Shown: one piece after another, positions 52,401 to 61,839 of the stretch | How positions within the stretch are numbered: position 1 is the first letter of the stretch | Layout of the letters: each line of letters starts with the position of its first letter | Origin: Actinophytocola sp049647105 | GTDB lineage: Bacteria; Actinomycetota; Actinomycetes; Mycobacteriales; Pseudonocardiaceae | Length of the DNA stretch: 64,000 nt | Assembly: GCF_049647105.1 (NCBI RefSeq) | Contig: NZ_JBARWZ010000014.1 | Location: 1-64,000, forward strand | Reading direction: 5' to 3' | Translations under genes and position numbers: made by a program | The notes under the pieces: model-generated | The model's database searches: none | What the model was told of the DNA's origin: nothing | Seen by the model: the letters and a program-made list of their open reading frames with translations, nothing else

Positions 52401-55400
52401 CCGAGCGACGTCGCGTTCGCGCTCAGCCTCTACGGCGCCCGCGACGGTGACCGCACCGTGTACCGGCTCGTGTACCAGCGGGAGCTCGTCGGCGAGGCCG
52501 TCGCGCTGCGCGTGGTCGACGAGTTCCGGCTCGCGCTGGACGAGGCGCTCGGCCGGGTGGCCGAGGTCGTCGAGGATGTCGCCGCGCCCACCCTCGGCTG
52601 GGCGACCAACCTGTCCTCCGGTTTCGCCAGGTCGGTCGAGCTGTACGGCGACCGCACCGCGATCCGGTGCGGCACCGAGAGCCTGACCTACCGGGAGCTG
52701 GAGGAGCGGGTCGCCGCACTCGCCGGGACGGTCGCCGCCCGGTCCGCGTCGGACGGTGCGACGGTCGGCATCCTGCTGGACCGCTCGATCGACATGGTGG
52801 TCGCCGCGCTCGCCGTCGTCCGCGCCGGGGCCGCGTACGTGCCGGTGGATCCGTCGACTCCGGTGGCCCGCACCGCGCTGATCCTCGCCGACGCCGCGCC
52901 CGCGCTGGTGCTCACCTCGACCGCGCTGGCCGACCGGGTCGGCACCGCCGCGCCCGTCGTGCTGGTCGACGAGTCGGTGGCCGCCGCGCCGCTGCCCGCC
53001 GAGGCGTGCCGGGCCGGGTGGGACACGCCCGCGTACGTGATCTTCACGTCCGGCACCACCGGCAGGCCCAAGGGCGTGCAGGTCTCGCACGGCAACCTCG
53101 TGCGCCTCTTCACCGCCACCGAGGACCGGTACGGCTTCGGCCCCGACGACGTGTGGACCCTCTTTCACTCGTTCGCGTTCGACTTCTCGGTGTGGGAGAT
53201 GTGGGGCGCGCTGCTCTACGGCGGCTGCGTGGTCGTCGTGCCCCGCGACGTCGCCACCGACCCGGCCGCGTTCCGCGCCCTGCTGCGGGACGAGCGCGTC
53301 ACGGTCCTCAACCAGACGCCGACCGCGTTCACCCAGCTGATCGCCGAGGACGCGCGGCACCCCGACCGGCTGCCGCTGCGGCACGTGGTCTTCGGCGGCG
53401 AGGCGCTGCGGCTCGCCGGCCTGCGCCGCTGGGTCGCCAAGTACGGCGACACCGCGCCCCGCCTGGTGAACATGTACGGCATCACCGAGACCACCGTGCA
53501 CGCCTCGTACCGCCCGGTCGTGCGTGCCGACCTCGACCGCACCGACAGCCCGATCGGCATGCCACTGTCCGATCTGGACTTCGTGCTCGTCGACGGCGAC
53601 CTGAACCCGGTGCCGGACGGGGAGCCCGGCGAGATCGTGGTCACCGGTCCCGGTGTTGCGCTCGGCTACCTGAACCGGCCCGACCTGACCGCAGAGCGGT
53701 TCGTGCCGGTCGGTGGCGTCCGGGGCTACCGGTCCGGTGACCTCGCGGTGCGCACCGGGCAGGGGGAGTACGTCTACCAGGGTCGCGGCGACGACCAGGT
53801 CAAGATCCGCGGGTTTCGCATCGAGCTTGGCGAGATCCAGGCCGCGCTCACCGATGCGCCAGGGGTGCGGCAGGCTGCCGTGGTGGTGGACCGGCCGTCC
53901 GCGGCGCACGTGGTGGCGAAGCGTCCCGCGTCGGTGTTCCGGCTCGCCGACACCCGTGAGCTGGTCCGCGGCACCGGCGAGCGGCCCACGGCGACCACCG
54001 GCCCCAGGATCATCGCGTACGTGGTCGGCGAGGTGGTCGCCGATGACGTGTTCGCGCACCTGCACGCCGGCCTGCCCGCCTACATGGTGCCCGCGTTCGT
54101 GGTCGCGGTCGAGCAGATCCCGCTCAACCACAACGGGAAGGTCGACACCGGCCGCCTGCCGGCGCCGACCGCGGCGAACGCGCTGCGGGTGTCCACATCG
54201 GACGATGTGACGGCGAGCCCGGCCGAGCGGCGGATGTGCGCGCTCTTCGAGGAGGTCCTCGGCACCACCGGCGTCCGCCCCGACGACTCGTTCTTCGCCA
54301 TCGGCGGCGACTCGATCGTCGCGCTGCGCCTGCGAACCGCGGCACTCGCGGGCGGCATCGCGATCGAGCTGGCGGACATCTACGCCCTGCAGACCCCCAG
54401 GGCGATCGCCGCCGCGGCGGGCGCACCACCCGAGGAGGCCGCCGCCCCGGTCGCGCCGTTCGCGCAGCTCGGCGCGGACGACAGGGCGCTCGTGCCGCAC
54501 GGGGTGGTCGACGCCTACCCGGTCAGCACACTGCAGGCGGGTTTCCTGTTCCACAGCGCGTACCAGACCGACGTGAACATGTACTGCGACGTCTTCATGT
54601 TCACCTTCGGCGCCCGCTACGACCACGCGGCGATGCGTGCCGCCGTGGACCGCGCCGTCGCGAAGCACGAGATGCTGCGGACGTCGTTCGACTTCACCCG
54701 CTACTCCGAGCCGCTGCAGCTCGTGCACGACACCGCGGACCTGCCGCTCACGCACGCGGACCTGCGCCACCTCGACGAGCAGGCGCGCCAGGCCGAGCTG
54801 GACGCCTGGTGCGAGACGGAGAAGCAGACGCCCTACGACTGGGCCACCCCGCCGCTCGTGCGGTTCGCCGTGCACGTCCTCACCGACGACACGTTCCGGT
54901 TCGCCATGAGCTTCCACGACGCCACGCTCGACGGGTGGAGCGAGTCGGTGATGATGACCGGCATCCTCACCGAGTACTGGGCGCTGCTCCACGACCGCGC
55001 GCTGGGTGAGATCGAGCCACCCGTACGCCGCTACGCCGACTTCATCGCCGCAGAACGCGAGGTCATGTGCAGGCCTTCCGCACGCGAGTTCTGGGCGCGG
55101 GAGATGGCCGACGTGGTGCCGACCCCGTTGCCGTCGCTGGCCTCCGGCGCACGCGACATCCATGACGGGCGCATGGGCTTCCTGTCCGTCGACCTGCCCG
55201 CCGACGTGTCGCTGCGGCTTGACGACCTGGCCGGTGAGCTGCGGGTGTCACTCAAGCACGTGCTCGTCGCCGTGCACGCCCGCGTGCAGGCACTGTTGTC
55301 CGGGCAGGCCGAGGTCGTCGTCGGCATCGTGTCCAACGGCCGCGTCGCCGAGGAGGGCGGCACCGACGCGCTCGGCGTCCACATCAACGTCGTGCCGTTC

Positions 55401-58400
55401 CGGCTGTCCCCGACCGGGCGCACCTGGACCGAGCTGGCGCACACCGTGCTGGCCAAGGACACCGAGCTGCTCGCGACGCGCGGGTTCCCGTACGCGGAGA
55501 TCCGCCGGCTCGCAGGCGCTGGTGGCGACCTGTTCGACGTCAGCTTCAACTTCACGCACTTCCACGGCTACGAACGGCTCGCCGCCGCCACCGGCATCGA
55601 GGTGCTCGACGCCAGGGCGTACATGCAGACGAGCTTCGCGCTGCGGGTGGAGCTGAACAAGGACCCGTTCACCCGGCTGCTGTCGATCGACCTCGAGGCC
55701 AACATGGAGCGGGTCGGCGAGGCGCAGCTGCACCGGATCGGCGAGGCGTACCGCAACGCCCTCGAACACGTCGTGACCGCGCCGGAGCAGGTGCCGACGA
55801 ACCGGGACCTGCTCGGTGAGGACACCTACCGGCAGCTGCTGGCCGCGAGCCGAGGGCCCGTGCTCCCGCCCGCCGACGACGGTTTCCTCGCCACGTTCGC
55901 GAAGTCCGTCGCCGCGCACCCCGACCGGGTGGCCGCGGTGTGCGGCGACGACGCCGTCACCTACGCCGACCTGGCCGCGCGGGTCGCGACCGGCGCAGGG
56001 TGGCTGGCGGCGCGTGGTGTGCGGCCAGGGGACGTGGTCGCATTGCGCGCGGGCCGCGACATCGGCTACCTCGTCGCGTTGATGGCGGTGATGCGGGTCG
56101 GCGCGGTGTACCTGCCGCTGCCCGCTGGGCCCGCGTCGCGGGTGGCGAGCATGCTGCGGCGCGGCAAGGCGGTGCTGGTGCTGCACGACGACGCCTCGGC
56201 GGACCTCGTGCGCGAGGCGGCGGATGGCATCGACACCGCCCGGCTCGCCGGCATCGGCGAGTGCACGCCCTTCACCGGGCCGCTCCCCGGCGGGCGCGAC
56301 GGCGCCTACATCATCTTCACGTCCGGCTCCACCGGCGAGCCGAAGGGCGCGCTGATCCGGCACGACGGCATGCTGAACCACGTCCTCGCGAAGGTCGGCG
56401 TGCTGGGCATCGCGGCGGAGGACCGGGTGTCGCAGGACGCCGCCGCCACCTTCGACATCTCGCTGTGGCAGTGGTTCTCGCCGCTGGCCGTCGGCGCCAC
56501 CACCGTGATCTACCCGGACGAGATCAGCCAGGACCCGCCCCGCCTGCTGCGCGCGGTCGCCGAGGACGGCATCACCGTGCTCGAGGTGGCACCCTCGGTG
56601 CTCAGCGTGTTCTCCGCCGAGCTGGCGCACTACGGGGTTGCCGCGTACCCGCCGTTCGCGCTGCGCTGGGTCGCGTCCAGCGGCGAGACGCTGAAACCGG
56701 GTGCGGCCAACGAGTTCCGCCGCCTCCTGCCGGACGTGCGGCTGCTGAACATGTGGGGCATCACCGAGACCTCCGACGACACCACGCACCACGAGGTCAG
56801 CTCCGATGTGGACGAGCGGCTGCCGTCGGTGGCCGTTGGCACGCCGATCGAGAACACCGCCGTGTACGTGCTGGACGGGACCGGGCAGCCGGTGCCGGAC
56901 GGCACGCCGGGGGAGCTGTACGTCGGCGGGGTCGCGGTCTGCGCCGGCTACGTCAACGACCCCGACCGGACCGCGGCGGCGTTCGTGCCCGATCCGTTCG
57001 AGCCGGACGCCACGCTGTACAGGACCGGCGACCGCGGCCGGGTGCTCGCGGACGGCTCGCTGGAGTTCCTCGGCCGCGTCGACCGCCAGCTCAAGATCCG
57101 CGGCCAGCGCGTCGAACTTGGCGAGGTCGAGGCCGCGCTCGCCGCGGTGCCGGGGGTCGGCGAGAGCGCGGTGGTGGTACGCACCGACGACGGCGCCAAC
57201 CGTCTCGCGGGGTTCTTCGTGGCCCGCGCCGAACTGTCCACAGCGGACATTCGGGCGGCGCTCGCCGGGGTGCTGCCTCGGTACGCGGTGCCCGACTTCC
57301 TCGTCGGCCTCGACGAGCTGCCGAGGACCCCGCACGGCAAGGTCGACACGAAAGCGTTGCAGCGCACCGAGGTGCTGCCCGCCCTCGAACAGACCGCCGT
57401 CGAGCCACCCGCGACCGCCACCGAGGCCGCCGTGCTTGAGGTGATCGGAGCGGTGCTGAAGACCGGCGCGCAGAACCCGACCGCGGACTTCTTCGAGCTG
57501 GGCGGCCACTCGCTGCACGCCACGCATGTGATGGCGCGGTTGCGGGACCGGTTCGGTGTGCGGCTGCCACTGCGGCTGCTGTTCGAGCACCCCACCGCCC
57601 GCGGGGTGGCCTCGGCGATCGACGACGCGGTCGGCGACTGGCGCGCCGAGGAGGTCACCGCGCACGGCATCCCGGACCGGCCATCGGGCATGACACGGTT
57701 CCCGCTCACCCTCAACCAGGCCAGCCTCTGGTTCCTGCACCAGGTGGACCCGGACGACCGCGCCTACGACAACCTCAGCCTGCTGCACATCAGGGGCCCG
57801 CTCGACGTGGCCGCGCTGCGGGCCGCGGTGGCCACCATGGTCCGCCGCCACGAGGTGCTGACCGCACGGTTCGGCGACCAGGGCGGTGTGCCGTACCAGA
57901 CGCCCGCGCCGGGCGCGCCGGTCGAACTGGAGGTGCTCGACGCGACCGGCGTCCCCGCCGACCGGGACGCGGTGGTCGCGCACGTCCGTGCCCAGGACCA
58001 CCGCTTCGACCTCGCCATCGGCCCGCTCGCGATCGCCCGGCTGCACCGGTTCGGTCCCGAGGACCACGTGTTCGAGTGGCGGCTGCACCACATCGTCACC
58101 GACGGCTGGTCCTCCGACGTCGCCATGCGTGAGATCCGCGAGGCCTACCTCGCCAGCATCGAGGGCCGTGAACCCGATCTGCCCGAGCCGCGGGTGCAGT
58201 ACGCCGACTACGCGCGCTGGCAGGAGGACTTCCTCGCCACGCACGCGCAGCCGGAGGAGAACTTCTGGAAGTCCTATCTGGACGGATACGGCGGCGTGCT
58301 GGACGTCGCCACCACGTACCCGAGGACGCCCGACCGGGCGCGGACCGCGGGGTACGCGACGCACACGTGGGACCGTGCCACGGCCGGGCGGATCGCCGCG

Positions 58401-59162
58401 TTCGCCGCGGCGCGGCAGGTCACCCCGTTCATCCTCGGGCACGCGGTCACCGCGGTGCTGATGGCGAAGGCGGCGCAGCAGTCCGACGTGGTGGTCGGCG
58501 CGGTCGTCGCTGGCCGGACCGTGCCGGAGACCGAGAACCTGATCGGGTTCTTCGCGAACACGTTGCCACTGCGGTACTCCGTGGACGTGACCGCCACCCC
58601 GGCGGCGGTGCTCGGCGCGGTCGCGGACAGCGCGGTGAGCGCGCTGGAGAACCAGCTGCTGCCGTTCGGCCGGATCGTGGAGTCCAGCGGGGTCGGCCGC
58701 ACGCCGGGGATGGCGCCGCTCATGCAGGTGCTCACCACGTTCGACAACTTCCCGTTCGACATGGCCGGTCTGCCGGGGCTGACGAGCACGCTCGTCCAGG
58801 TGCCGCAGGAGACCAGCCGGTTCGACCTGCTGTTCCGGTTCGTCGAGTGGGACGGGCTCGAGCTCACCATCCAGTACGACGCGACGCTGTTCTCACCCGG
58901 GGCCGCGGCGCAGCTCCTCGACGGCGTGGTGCGGCTGCTGGACTTCTTCGTCGCGGCACCGGACCGGCCGCTCACCGAGGCCGTCCTGTGCGGTGACGAG
59001 ACCCGGACCGCGCTCGCCGCGCTCTGGCGCGACCTCACCGGCACCGAGCTGGCGTTCGACGCGACGACGGCGGACACCGTCCTCGCGTCCGAGCACGCCG
59101 CGGAGTTCCTCGACCTGGCCGACCGCCGTGGCCTGCTGACCGCGCTCCTGCTGGCGCTGTGA
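49431..59162 (+). CDS. NRPS: FAAL-ACP-C-A-T-C-A-T-C
   Basis: 3243 residues, read by eye. Residues 1-528 are a fatty acyl-AMP ligase (YTSGSTGTPKGVM, LPMYHDMGLIG). ACP Ser is S570 (GLDSMKL). C1 covers about 613-1050 with HHAVADY (741-747). A1 covers about 1057-1570 and its pocket residues read D-F-W-N-V-G-M-V-H, the Thr code; T1 Ser is S1628. C2 covers about 1684-2133 with HDATLDG (H1829, D1830), so the second catalytic His is Asp. A2 covers about 2137-2645 and its pocket reads D-I-W-E-A-S-M-D-D, which has the acidic residues of diaminobutyrate/diaminopropionate codes. T2 Ser is S2694 and C3 covers about 2757-3190 with HHIVTDG. The chain ends after C3, so C3 must receive the next amino acid from the A-T-TE protein. 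The likely product is acyl-Thr-Dap-Xaa. Confidence 0.92.
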   Translation: MARPADGFTSVPAALERWAGERGDDTAFTFLGAGGAVDRVLTYAGLADEMARVAAFLRTEVRPGDRVLLLYPPGADYLAAFLGCLSAGAVAVPLYPPRPGAKLDRITAVVEDCGAALALTTDPLVPLLADLPVPVRATGGLPAAPATPAALGEPAFLQYTSGSTGTPKGVMVSHANLAANLSAIEAGFGIGQDDVVLSWLPMYHDMGLIGTTLLPLYTGTPAVLMPTFEFVRDPLCWPLAIAEFGATCSGGPDFAYRLLAERYDPERLSGVDLGRWRIAFNGAEPVRAATMATVTERYAAQGFSPSAWFPCYGLAEATLFVAGVGAGYTTSAVDGRDVVSSGAPAPGTTVVVVDGDGEPVTGQPGEILVRSPGVAGGYWGNPDTSAFHATVPGHTGEFLRTGDLGALVDGALHVTGRVKDLIIIGGRNHHPHDLEAAATGTDARLRGAAAFQTADGVVLVAELVGAAVRLHAGELAALASVVRRSVSVDCGLDVGEVVFTRPNAILRTSSGKIRRAATRELFERGQLKTLGHAAASTAPTGLRAVLVERIGFAVGAADAARPLAALGLDSMKLVALKGAAEAYTGTRLPAELFFGDGSLNDVLAATGLPAREPAEVPDECAATDSQLQMLFHDQLHPDDRSNTLSTALRLDHSFEADEVRAAVAAAVAAHPALRTTIRDGHQHVHDDARFDWTVTDLTDETDGAAFLTHVAGQPFDLADGPLVRAAVVLTPASTTLLVACHHAVADYVSLRVVLTDVVANLVGDKGFALTDGTAADPRSWTAEQARLLATPEARTRLADLADRWRPARNEVLFPAPPAQQRRRNPAAVVDFAVDADRTTELYARSAALGATAFVTVAAAYLRALHRVTGNPAVTIGTTHHGRTDTRFANTVGYLVNPVPLRADFADGDRFADVENRARAELRDALRTADLPFAALVRALAPDRHGQNPLFQATLTYQQSSDGRLGDGFAIPSSGAHATVGSVGVSVVDVPPSDVAFALSLYGARDGDRTVYRLVYQRELVGEAVALRVVDEFRLALDEALGRVAEVVEDVAAPTLGWATNLSSGFARSVELYGDRTAIRCGTESLTYRELEERVAALAGTVAARSASDGATVGILLDRSIDMVVAALAVVRAGAAYVPVDPSTPVARTALILADAAPALVLTSTALADRVGTAAPVVLVDESVAAAPLPAEACRAGWDTPAYVIFTSGTTGRPKGVQVSHGNLVRLFTATEDRYGFGPDDVWTLFHSFAFDFSVWEMWGALLYGGCVVVVPRDVATDPAAFRALLRDERVTVLNQTPTAFTQLIAEDARHPDRLPLRHVVFGGEALRLAGLRRWVAKYGDTAPRLVNMYGITETTVHASYRPVVRADLDRTDSPIGMPLSDLDFVLVDGDLNPVPDGEPGEIVVTGPGVALGYLNRPDLTAERFVPVGGVRGYRSGDLAVRTGQGEYVYQGRGDDQVKIRGFRIELGEIQAALTDAPGVRQAAVVVDRPSAAHVVAKRPASVFRLADTRELVRGTGERPTATTGPRIIAYVVGEVVADDVFAHLHAGLPAYMVPAFVVAVEQIPLNHNGKVDTGRLPAPTAANALRVSTSDDVTASPAERRMCALFEEVLGTTGVRPDDSFFAIGGDSIVALRLRTAALAGGIAIELADIYALQTPRAIAAAAGAPPEEAAAPVAPFAQLGADDRALVPHGVVDAYPVSTLQAGFLFHSAYQTDVNMYCDVFMFTFGARYDHAAMRAAVDRAVAKHEMLRTSFDFTRYSEPLQLVHDTADLPLTHADLRHLDEQARQAELDAWCETEKQTPYDWATPPLVRFAVHVLTDDTFRFAMSFHDATLDGWSESVMMTGILTEYWALLHDRALGEIEPPVRRYADFIAAEREVMCRPSAREFWAREMADVVPTPLPSLASGARDIHDGRMGFLSVDLPADVSLRLDDLAGELRVSLKHVLVAVHARVQALLSGQAEVVVGIVSNGRVAEEGGTDALGVHINVVPFRLSPTGRTWTELAHTVLAKDTELLATRGFPYAEIRRLAGAGGDLFDVSFNFTHFHGYERLAAATGIEVLDARAYMQTSFALRVELNKDPFTRLLSIDLEANMERVGEAQLHRIGEAYRNALEHVVTAPEQVPTNRDLLGEDTYRQLLAASRGPVLPPADDGFLATFAKSVAAHPDRVAAVCGDDAVTYADLAARVATGAGWLAARGVRPGDVVALRAGRDIGYLVALMAVMRVGAVYLPLPAGPASRVASMLRRGKAVLVLHDDASADLVREAADGIDTARLAGIGECTPFTGPLPGGRDGAYIIFTSGSTGEPKGALIRHDGMLNHVLAKVGVLGIAAEDRVSQDAAATFDISLWQWFSPLAVGATTVIYPDEISQDPPRLLRAVAEDGITVLEVAPSVLSVFSAELAHYGVAAYPPFALRWVASSGETLKPGAANEFRRLLPDVRLLNMWGITETSDDTTHHEVSSDVDERLPSVAVGTPIENTAVYVLDGTGQPVPDGTPGELYVGGVAVCAGYVNDPDRTAAAFVPDPFEPDATLYRTGDRGRVLADGSLEFLGRVDRQLKIRGQRVELGEVEAALAAVPGVGESAVVVRTDDGANRLAGFFVARAELSTADIRAALAGVLPRYAVPDFLVGLDELPRTPHGKVDTKALQRTEVLPALEQTAVEPPATATEAAVLEVIGAVLKTGAQNPTADFFELGGHSLHATHVMARLRDRFGVRLPLRLLFEHPTARGVASAIDDAVGDWRAEEVTAHGIPDRPSGMTRFPLTLNQASLWFLHQVDPDDRAYDNLSLLHIRGPLDVAALRAAVATMVRRHEVLTARFGDQGGVPYQTPAPGAPVELEVLDATGVPADRDAVVAHVRAQDHRFDLAIGPLAIARLHRFGPEDHVFEWRLHHIVTDGWSSDVAMREIREAYLASIEGREPDLPEPRVQYADYARWQEDFLATHAQPEENFWKSYLDGYGGVLDVATTYPRTPDRARTAGYATHTWDRATAGRIAAFAAARQVTPFILGHAVTAVLMAKAAQQSDVVVGAVVAGRTVPETENLIGFFANTLPLRYSVDVTATPAAVLGAVADSAVSALENQLLPFGRIVESSGVGRTPGMAPLMQVLTTFDNFPFDMAGLPGLTSTLVQVPQETSRFDLLFRFVEWDGLELTIQYDATLFSPGAAAQLLDGVVRLLDFFVAAPDRPLTEAVLCGDETRTALAALWRDLTGTELAFDATTADTVLASEHAAEFLDLADRRGLLTALLLAL

Positions 59163-59181
59163 CCTGAAACTGGAGGACACG

Positions 59182-61839
59182 ATGGGGATCGATCGCGCCG
59201 AGGGGTTGCGGCAGCGGCTCGCGAGACAACGCGGCGTCCCGCTGCCCAGCGCGCCGGGGCCCGCGAACCTCGCCGACGCGTTCGCCCGCTCGGTCGAACG
59301 GCACGGCGACCGCATCGCGGTGCGGTGCGACGGGGTCGCACTGTCCTACCGGGACCTGGACACCCGCGTCGCCGAGCTGGCCGGGACGCTCCGCGACCGC
59401 GGCACCGGGCCGGACGCGCTGGTCGGGATCCTGCTGGACCGGTCGATCGACATGGTGGTGGCCGCGCTCGCGGTCGTCCGTGTCGGGGCCGCGTACGTGC
59501 CGCTCGACCCGGCCACACCGGTCGCCCGCGTCGAGCTGATCCTGACCGACGCCGCGCCGGCGCTGGTGATCACGTCGCGGTCGCTCGCCGACCGCGTGAG
59601 CGCCGCGACGCTGCTGGTCGACGAGCCGCACCCGGCCGCGGTCCCGCTACGCGACTGCCCGGCCGACCGGGACGCCAGGGCGTACGTGATCTTCACCTCC
59701 GGCACCACGGGCAGGCCGAAGGGCGTGCAGGTGTCGCACGGGAACGTGCTGTGGCTCTTCCGCGACAGCGAGGCGGTGTACGGGTTCTCCCGTGACGACG
59801 TGTGGTCACTGTTCCACTCGTTCGCGTTCGACTTCTCGGTGTGGGAGATGTGGGGTGCGCTGCTGTACGGCGGGTGCGTCGTCGTGGTGCCGTCGGAGAC
59901 GGCGAAGGACCCCGCCGCGTTCCGGACCCTCCTGCGCGACGAGGGCGTCACCGTCCTCAACCAGACACCGACCGCGTTCGGCCAGCTGATGGCCGAGGAC
60001 ACCCGGCACGCCGACCGGCTGCCGCTGCGGCACGTGATCTTCGGCGGCGAGGCCCTGCGGTTCGGCGACCTCGCGCCGTGGTTCGCCAAGTACGGCGACA
60101 CCGCGCCCCGGCTGGTGAACATGTACGGGATCACCGAGACGACGGTGGTGTCGACGTACCGGCCGGTGAGCCGCGCCGATCTGTCGCGTTCGGACAGTTC
60201 CATCGGGGTGCCCATGTCGGAGCTGGACTTCCGGCTCGTCGACGAGGACATGAACCCGGTGCCGGACGGCGAGGTCGGCGAGATCGTGGTGACCGGGCCG
60301 GGGGTCGCGCTCGGCTACCTGAACCGGCCGGAGCTGACCGCCGAGCGGTTCGTGACGCTCGGCGGCACCCGCGGCTACCGCTCCGGCGACCTCGCGGCCC
60401 GCACGCAGAACGGTGAGCTGGTCTACCACGGCCGCCGCGACGACCAGGCCAAGCTCCGCGGCTACCGCATCGAGCTTGGTGAGGTGGAGAGCGCGGTCGC
60501 CGCCGTGCCCGGCCTCGTACGGGCGGCCGTCGTCGTGCGCGATCTGCCGGGTCGCGGCCCGAGCCTGGTGGCCTATGTGGTGCCCGAGCCCGGTGCGCCC
60601 GCCGCCGAGGCCGTCCGGGACCTGCTCGCCGAGGTACTGCCCGCGTACATGCTGCCCGCGCGGATCGAGTTCCTCGACGCGATGCCCATGACCGGCAACG
60701 GGAAGCTCGACCGCACGGCGCTGCCCGACCCGGCCGCCGAGTCCGCGCCCGCCCGGGAAACCACCGCCATGGACCCGGTCACCGCCAGGGTGCACGACAT
60801 CGTGGCCGGGCTGCTCGGCGTGCCATCGGTCGCCACGGGCACCGACTTCTTCGCCCTTGGTGGGCATTCCCTGCTCGCCACCCGGGTCATCGCCGCGGTG
60901 CGGGAGGAGTTCGGCGCCGACGTGTCGCTGCGCGACTTCCTCCTGAACCCGACGGTGCACGCGCTCGCCAACGCGGTGCGGGCATCGGTCACGGTGCCGA
61001 CGGCGACCTCGCACCTGCTTCCCCTGCGACACCACGACGAGCCCGCTCCCGTCGTGGTGTCACTCCCCGGCGCCCTCGGGTTCGGGTTGTCGTTCGCGCA
61101 GCTGTCCTCAGCCATGCCGGGCCGCGCCTGGTACTCCGTCGACCTCGGCGACCTGGCCGCGGGCCGGGGCGCCGAGCTGACGCTCCCCGCGTTGCTCGCC
61201 GATCTCGCGGTTCTCGTCGTCGAGGCGGCGAAGGGCAGGCCGGTGCACCTGGTCGGGCACTCGCTCGGCGGCACACTCGGGTTCGCGCTCACGCCGGTGC
61301 TCCGCGCGCTCGGACAGGAGGTCGCGAGCCTCGCGTTGTTCGACGCCGTCGACCCCGTGCTGCTGACCCAGGAACTGGCCACGTCCAGGGACCACCGGAT
61401 GTGGGAGTACCTGATGCACGTCGCGACCGTGTTCCCCGCCGCGACCACCCGCTGGCCGGGTGCGCTCCCGACCGAGGACACGGTCCAGGAGGAGGACGTC
61501 GTCCGGCAGGCCGAGTCGCTGCTCGACCGGGACGTCGCGGACCTGTTCACCCACGGGCTCCTGCCCGCCTTCCACGGCTACCGGCGACTCGCCGACCTGC
61601 CGTGGCCCACCCCGGCGCCGGTGTCCTGCCCGGCGCTGCTGGTGCAGGCGAACACCGCGTCGCTCGGCGCCCGGCAGATCGCGGGTTGGGCGGCGCTTCT
61701 GCCGGGAACCCTGACCACGACATCGATCGACGCAGGCCACATCGGCATGATCGCCGCCCCGCACGCCACCACGCTCGCGGACCTGTTGACCGCGTTCCAC
61801 GCCCGGGTGGAACGCCCAAGCCAACGGAAGGCCTCCTGA
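59182..61839 (+). CDS. NRPS: A-T-TE (terminal module partner)
   Basis: 885 residues. A3 covers about 25-510 (IFTSGTTGRPKGVQ, NGKLDR at the end); the pocket reads D-F-W-N-I-G-M-V-V, a Thr-like code with Val in the second-last position. T3 Ser is S563 (GGHSLLATRV). The C-terminal thioesterase has G-H-S694-L-G-G, the Asp of LFDAVDP and a His in DAGHIGM. It starts MGIDRAEGLRQRLARQRG, a short helix that may dock with the C3 end of the large NRPS. Without its own C domain it needs C3 for condensation. It releases or cyclises the peptide. It is 19 bp downstream of the large NRPS. Confidence 0.92.
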   Translation: MGIDRAEGLRQRLARQRGVPLPSAPGPANLADAFARSVERHGDRIAVRCDGVALSYRDLDTRVAELAGTLRDRGTGPDALVGILLDRSIDMVVAALAVVRVGAAYVPLDPATPVARVELILTDAAPALVITSRSLADRVSAATLLVDEPHPAAVPLRDCPADRDARAYVIFTSGTTGRPKGVQVSHGNVLWLFRDSEAVYGFSRDDVWSLFHSFAFDFSVWEMWGALLYGGCVVVVPSETAKDPAAFRTLLRDEGVTVLNQTPTAFGQLMAEDTRHADRLPLRHVIFGGEALRFGDLAPWFAKYGDTAPRLVNMYGITETTVVSTYRPVSRADLSRSDSSIGVPMSELDFRLVDEDMNPVPDGEVGEIVVTGPGVALGYLNRPELTAERFVTLGGTRGYRSGDLAARTQNGELVYHGRRDDQAKLRGYRIELGEVESAVAAVPGLVRAAVVVRDLPGRGPSLVAYVVPEPGAPAAEAVRDLLAEVLPAYMLPARIEFLDAMPMTGNGKLDRTALPDPAAESAPARETTAMDPVTARVHDIVAGLLGVPSVATGTDFFALGGHSLLATRVIAAVREEFGADVSLRDFLLNPTVHALANAVRASVTVPTATSHLLPLRHHDEPAPVVVSLPGALGFGLSFAQLSSAMPGRAWYSVDLGDLAAGRGAELTLPALLADLAVLVVEAAKGRPVHLVGHSLGGTLGFALTPVLRALGQEVASLALFDAVDPVLLTQELATSRDHRMWEYLMHVATVFPAATTRWPGALPTEDTVQEEDVVRQAESLLDRDVADLFTHGLLPAFHGYRRLADLPWPTPAPVSCPALLVQANTASLGARQIAGWAALLPGTLTTTSIDAGHIGMIAAPHATTLADLLTAFHARVERPSQRKAS

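Noticed and set aside
49284..55163. A 1959-residue open frame on the minus strand opposite the NRPS
   Set aside because: It is antisense to clear FAAL, C and A domains. Its sequence is Arg/Gly/Val-rich without any domain, as expected from high-GC third positions.
55248..58442. A 1064-residue minus-strand frame opposite the NRPS
   Set aside because: Same reason; the plus strand encodes the A2-T2-C3 part with intact motifs.
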